A program made the translations under genes and the position numbers. From NCBI GenBank assembly GCA_017506865.1, contig JAFCMP010000312.1, forward strand, positions 930,001 to 994,000: a stretch of DNA of 64,000 nt, written 5' to 3'. The notes beneath the pieces were generated by a model. It saw nothing but the letters and a program-made list of their open reading frames with translations. It had not been told where the DNA came from and did not search any database. This document shows positions 27,501 to 33,500 of this stretch, in pieces (position 1 is the first letter of the stretch; each line of letters opens with the position of its first letter). This stretch comes from Tribonema minus. Taxonomy: Eukaryota; Sar; Xanthophyceae; Tribonematales; Tribonemataceae.

Positions 27501-30500
27501 AATTAGTGGTCGCATGCCTCCCTCTTTTGCCTCTCCGCCCCTGTGACACTGCAGGCAGGAGTGCACGTGGCGGTGCACGCTGCAACGCGCTCGCGGCGCG
27601 CGTCATTAACTGTATTCAAGTAGCCAGAAGTGATGCTTCCATGCCCCCCTTCTCTGCCCGTCCGCCCCTGTGACACTGCAGGCGGGAGTGCACATGGCGG
27701 TGCACACTGCAACGCGGCCGCGGCGCGTGTTACTAATTTAACTGTATTCAAATAGCTAGAAGTGACGCTCCCATGCCCCCCTCATTTTGCGCTCTCCCCT
27801 GAGACTTTCAGGCAGGAGTGCACATGGCGGTGCACGCTGCAACGCAGTCGCGGCGCGTTGTGCGCGTGGTGAGCTGCCTGTGCGCGCAGAGCGACGCGGC
27901 GCGCGGAGCGGAGGCTGCGCAGCGGCTCGTATATCTACGTCATCCGCATCTCATGCGGGTCAGTCAATGTTCATAGCTGCGCGTATGTATCGTGGGTCAC
28001 TGTTGAAGTACTGGTTGAATACCTATGGCATCCGCATCTCGTACGGGTCAGTGGATATGTACTATTCATTCATTGTTGCTCAGGGCGCGAAATAGCCCAG
28101 ATGAATGTATCCAAGTTTGCTGTATGGAATCCACTTACATGCTGTGTGACAGTCTGAAAGTGTCTCGTGATTAATGACAACCACTGTAAATTTGTACTTC
28201 TAAGTTGCACATATATAATGTGGAGGGTCACTGTTGCAGTTTTGGGTTGAGGTGAAGCAGCACCTCGTATACCTACGGCATCCGCACCTCGTATGGGTCA
28301 GTGCTGGCGTATGTAATTGCGAGCCATGTGGCACGTCGCACGCACACCAGTTCTGAATGCGTTATGGGGCGGGTGCAATGATCATTTCTGTTTGGCACAG
28401 AACAATTTCAATCATACACCTTTTCTTCTGTCTGATCACTGTGGAATACGCGTGCTGCCGCAGGTCTTTGACAGCCAGATGCACGCGGTGCAGGGGTTTA
28501 CACACAATGGCGCACCTGCTGCAGGCCAGCTGCTGCTCATCACCACCATGGAGTACTGCGCGGGTGGCAGGTAATTCTAACCATAACCCTAATCCTTATT
28601 CCGACCCTACCCCGTAAACCCTGTCGGAATGACTAATGTACAGCTAGAGCTCTATGCGAGGATGCCAGGCCAGCGTAGCAAGGCGGAAGAGAGATTCTGG
28701 CTGAAGGACCGTGTAAAAAGAAGTGAATTGATATAGATGGGCCAGCGAAGCATGCCCTGAGAAGGAAACGTGCTCTGGAGAGCAACATGGAAGGGCCGGG
28801 AAAATATGGACAGAGCCGGAATTGTCTCGGGAAAATGCTTTGACCCTGCTCGGTAACTGTAGCCAGTCAGACCCTGCACAGTGCAACTAGCAGCTGCAGA
28901 CCTAGGATAGCATGCTATTATGAACCCTTGCACAGTCGTGCCCGTCAGCTGCTGCTCACCACCATCCTGGATCACCGCGCAGCGGTGCTCACAGAGAGGG
29001 TCAGAGTTAGGGTTGCTTTAGGCTTACTGTTGCTCGCTCAGGTCATGGCGCAATGTACTATGGAACGGTGTGTCAATATTCATGATGCGCTGTCGATACT
29101 CCACTGTCAAAATCAAGTATTGATGGAAACAGCTCAGCTCAGTGCTTTGACCACGCTGTGCTGCTGCTTCTCTGTAGGATCATCGATCGGCTGGCAGCGT
29201 TGCGTGCGGCCGGCAGTGCGGCGGAGGCGGCTGCGCTGGTCGGGAAGTGCTTCAAGCAGGTGCGCATTGCGCTGCGCAGCAGAAGCGGGGGGGGGGCGAC
29301 CTTGTGCTTCAGTCACTCCCGCTTGAGGAGAGAAAACCCGATGTATTGATCAAGATCTGCCGAGAAGTGCTTCAAGCAGGTGCGCATGCTCCTACTTTTG
29401 AAGTATGCAGCAAACAGCAGCGGGGCAATCTACAGTGATCTTGTGCTGCACTTGGCAGTCATGTGGCAGTGATGTGGAAGCCCCTAACCCTAACTCCAAC
29501 CCTGGCCGAGAAGTGCTTCACGCAGGTGCGCATTGTGCTGCGCAGCAAACGGCAGCGAGGCAATCTACAGTGATTTTGCACGTACGTTACTTGGCAGTAA
29601 TGTGACAGCGATGCGGAAATTCCTAAGCCCAGCCCTAGCCCACAGAGGACCCACGATTGGCCGAGAAGTGCTTAAGGCAGGTGCGCATTGCGCCGCGCAG
29701 CAAACAGCAGCGGGGCAGTCTACAGTGATCATGTACGTTCTGTACTTGGCAGTAATGCGGCAGGGGTGCAGAAGTCCCTAACCCCAACCCTGGCCGAGAC
29801 GTGCTTCAAGCAGGTGCATGTTGTGCTGCGCAGCAAACAGCAGCGGGGCAATCTACAGTGATCTTGTACGTACTTTGCAATGATGCAACAGCGATGCGGG
29901 AATACCTAAGCCCAGCCCAGCCCTCAGACGACCCACGATTGGCCGTGAAGTGCTTCAAACAAGTGCGTGTTGTGCTGCGGAGCAGACAGCATGGGGCCAT
30001 CTACAGTGATCATCTTGTACGTACTGTACTTGGCAGTATGTGACGAAGGTGTGGGAATCCCTAAGCCAAACCCTAGCGCACAGAGGACCATGATTGGCCG
30101 AGAAGTGCTTCAAACAGGCGCGCATTGTGGCTTGACAAACGGCAGTGGGGCGATGTGCAGTGATCTTGTACTACATTTGGTTCCGCTTGAGGGGCTAACG
30201 CTACCACATGTTCAAGATTTGCAGCTCTCATGCTCGTGCAATGTGATCTTGTGCTTGTACTTGGCAGTGATGGGAAAGTCCCATAAACAATTGAGCGTCC
30301 GTGCTTCTGATTGTGTCATGTGGCGCGGTTGCAAGAGCATGCGTGAGGCAATAACATGCAATTGAAGCTCTTGCACATTTGGACCACTGACCAGGGCACC
30401 ATGGTTTTTGTTTGCAGGTAGGGTTGAAGTGTTGTATGCGCTTGCCTAGGGTTGGACGATTTTGGCTGCCGGTGCTGAGGCCTGATGGAGAAGTTACGTG

Positions 30501-33500
30501 TCAATTGTGCCTCCATTTCATGCATAGCAAGAGGAAATTGCCAATTAGAGCCAAGCTCACTGCTACTTGCAGCAACTTCAAAGCGATGTCTTGATGCAAC
30601 ATCTGTGATCGCTTGGTGAGCGCAGCGCACCCACCAGCATCATCAACAGGCCATGTATAAGGCGACATGGTCTATACTACAATATATCGATTTTGACGAA
30701 AATCGATCACGACATTCGCCAGTTGTGAACGCTCGACAAAGTGAACGCTTGAAAAAGGGGAGGAAAGTCTGCACCGCACAATAGGGTCAAGGTGCACGCC
30801 AGCGCTTACTGCATTGCCGGTGCTGCGTATGCAGGCGGCAGAAGCCTTGCGGCGATGGGGTAGGGTTGGGGTTAGGGTTAGAGTTAGGATTAGAAGTAGG
30901 ATTAGTGTTAGGGTTACAGTTAGGGTTAGAGTCAGGCTCAGTGCATTGCCGGTGCTGCCTACTCTCTGTGTCCGCAGGCGGCAGACGCCCTACTTCTGAT
31001 TGGTAAGGGTTTGGGTTCTGGTTAGGATCAGGCTTAGGGTGAGGATGAGGATTAGGATTGGGGTTGAGATGAGGGTTAGGGTCAAGGTTAGGGTTAGGGT
31101 TAGGGTTAGGGTTAGGCTTAGGATTAGGGTTAGGGTTAAGGTTAGGGTTAGGGTTAGGGTTAGGGTTAGAGTCAGGCTCACTGCATTGCCTGTGCTGTCC
31201 GTGTCCGCAGGCTGCAGAGGCCCTTGCGCACCTTCACGCAGCGGGGGAGGTGCACGGCAACATCAACGCAGCAAACATCTATCTCGACGAAGGTGACGTA
31301 TGTGTACCGCACAATTGCGGTGTTGAAGGTTTCAAGAGCAGCCGCTATGTTGTCTTACACACAGAATAAGCCTTACACCGTGGATGCGGCAACGTCAACG
31401 CAGCAAACATCTATCTCGACGAAGGTGACTCAACATTGACTTGACGAGTCAGAGCTCCAGAGGCAGCCTCTATGTTGTAGACCTGGTCTTTCATGCCACA
31501 AGAGACCGTACTATTCAACCTGCTGGCCATGAGCGTTAGTTGCCTGGACCTTTTATCAGCAAGTGAAGTGCGTACCTGGTGGCCGCATGTGCAAACATCT
31601 ACCTCGACAAACGGGCGTATGTGTACCGCACAATTGTGGTGTTGAAGGCTTCGAGAGCAGCCGCTATGTCGTATTTGTGCAAGTGGGCTAACACACAGAA
31701 GAAACCCTATTTATTCTATTCACCGTGCTGGGAACTAGCAAGGGTGCACTGGGCGGTACGATGCGGCAACGTCAGTGCCCCAAACAGGTGACTCAACGTT
31801 GACTGGTGATGTCAAAAGCGCCAGGCGCAGCCGCTGCATTGTCTGTGAGCGACTGCGCTTTCGTGCTAAAAGAACCACACTTCAGATGGTGTTTACCCTG
31901 AAGGGCAATTTCAACTGACCGAGATGCCTTCATCAATCGCTTCTCTGATGAGAATGTGTCAAGCTGCAAGACAGTCACCTGATAGACAGCATACACCAAG
32001 CCTCGCACACGCTGTGCGGAAGTAGCTGCTGAAAGCGCATTGTGTTTTTCCAGTTTTTTTCCATGTTTGGCATGGCACTGCGGCAGATGGCACCGCCAAT
32101 TGAATTGTGGGTTATAGCTGCGCAATACACAGCAAACATCAAGCCTCGTACGTAGCTGTGACGGAAGTGACCGCTGAAAGCGCGTTATTTGCAATTGTTT
32201 GCCATGCTGTGCTTTAGGTGGCGCCACCAAGCTGGGGTCCTACCGCTGCGCGGTCTACCCGCCAGCCGCTGGGGACAGCGTCGAATACGGTATGTATGTC
32301 AATCCATGTCAACTGCGCCATGATGACTCTTTTATATAGGGTTGGAGTTAGGATGAGGGTTAGGGTTAGGGTTAGAGTTAGAGTAAGACGTAGGGCTACC
32401 CGCCAGCCCTTGGCGACAGCGTCGAATACGGTACGTCAGTAGATGTCTAATGCACTATGATGACGGTGTTAACGCTGTCAATATATATACTTCGAAGTAC
32501 ACAGGATTAGGGTTCAAGTTAGGATTAGGGTTAAAATTAGGTTTAGGGTTTCAAGGTTAGACGTCATTTCGTGTCGCCTGCACCATGATGACAGCATTTT
32601 CCCTTGTCAAGAGGTGGACAGGGCCAGTGCACATGACCACAAGTCCACGAGTACACGCGGCTGGGCAGACAGGCCAAGAGAATTCAAGAACTTTGTATGA
32701 TGGAGCTGGCAGGCGATGTGTGATTCTGTGCACTAAAGCGCCAAAGCCTTGTTGAGCACGAGCAATTATCCAGCGCAGGAGTGTGCTGCACCCGCCATGA
32801 CATGGGGGGGGGGGGGCATACAGCACGTAGTGGCTGCTCTCATTGACAGTCACTGATTTTTCTTGCAGTTTATTAACTTACAAGGCCTTACATAAATAGA
32901 TTTGATGGTATCAGGGAGATTTGGTGGCAGCAGGGTCAGAGGGCAGTAGGGCCATGGCATCATGTAGCCAAACTTGCCCCCCCCCCCCCCCCATCTTCCT
33001 CCCCCCCCCTTGTTCACTGAGTCTCGCATGCATTGCAGACGCTGTTGTTCATGAACATGAGTCGCATTCCTTGATGCCCGCAGGCAGGCACGTGTTCATG
33101 TCAAGTATTTTCAAATGCCGCCATTACATTCAACGGACATGCGGAGGATGATTGCAGTCTATAAATCACAAAGCCTTGCATACTTCTACACCATTTGATG
33201 GTACCAGGGAGAGTTGGCGGCAGCAGACGCACAGCGCAGTAGGCCATGGCATAATGTAGCCAAACTCAGCCAAACTGAGTCTTGAATGCATTGCAGACGC
33301 TGCTGCCCATTGATGTGTGCCGCATTTCTTGATTGCCCGCAGGGGCGCACGCGCATGTGTCAAGCACTTTCAAATGCCGCCATATGCATCCATATACATT
33401 AGATGGACATGCCAAGAATCACCAAACTTAGCTGCCCCCCCCCCCCCTCACTGCGTCTCAATAAATTGCAGCCGCTGCTTCGTGTGACCACAAGTTACTT

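Noticed and set aside
30990..31181. Open frames such as LTLTLTL or VRVRVRV repeats
   Set aside because: They are translations of TTAGGG/CCCTAA repeats, which are open in several frames. The same applies near 12.3, 32.35 and 48.55 kb.
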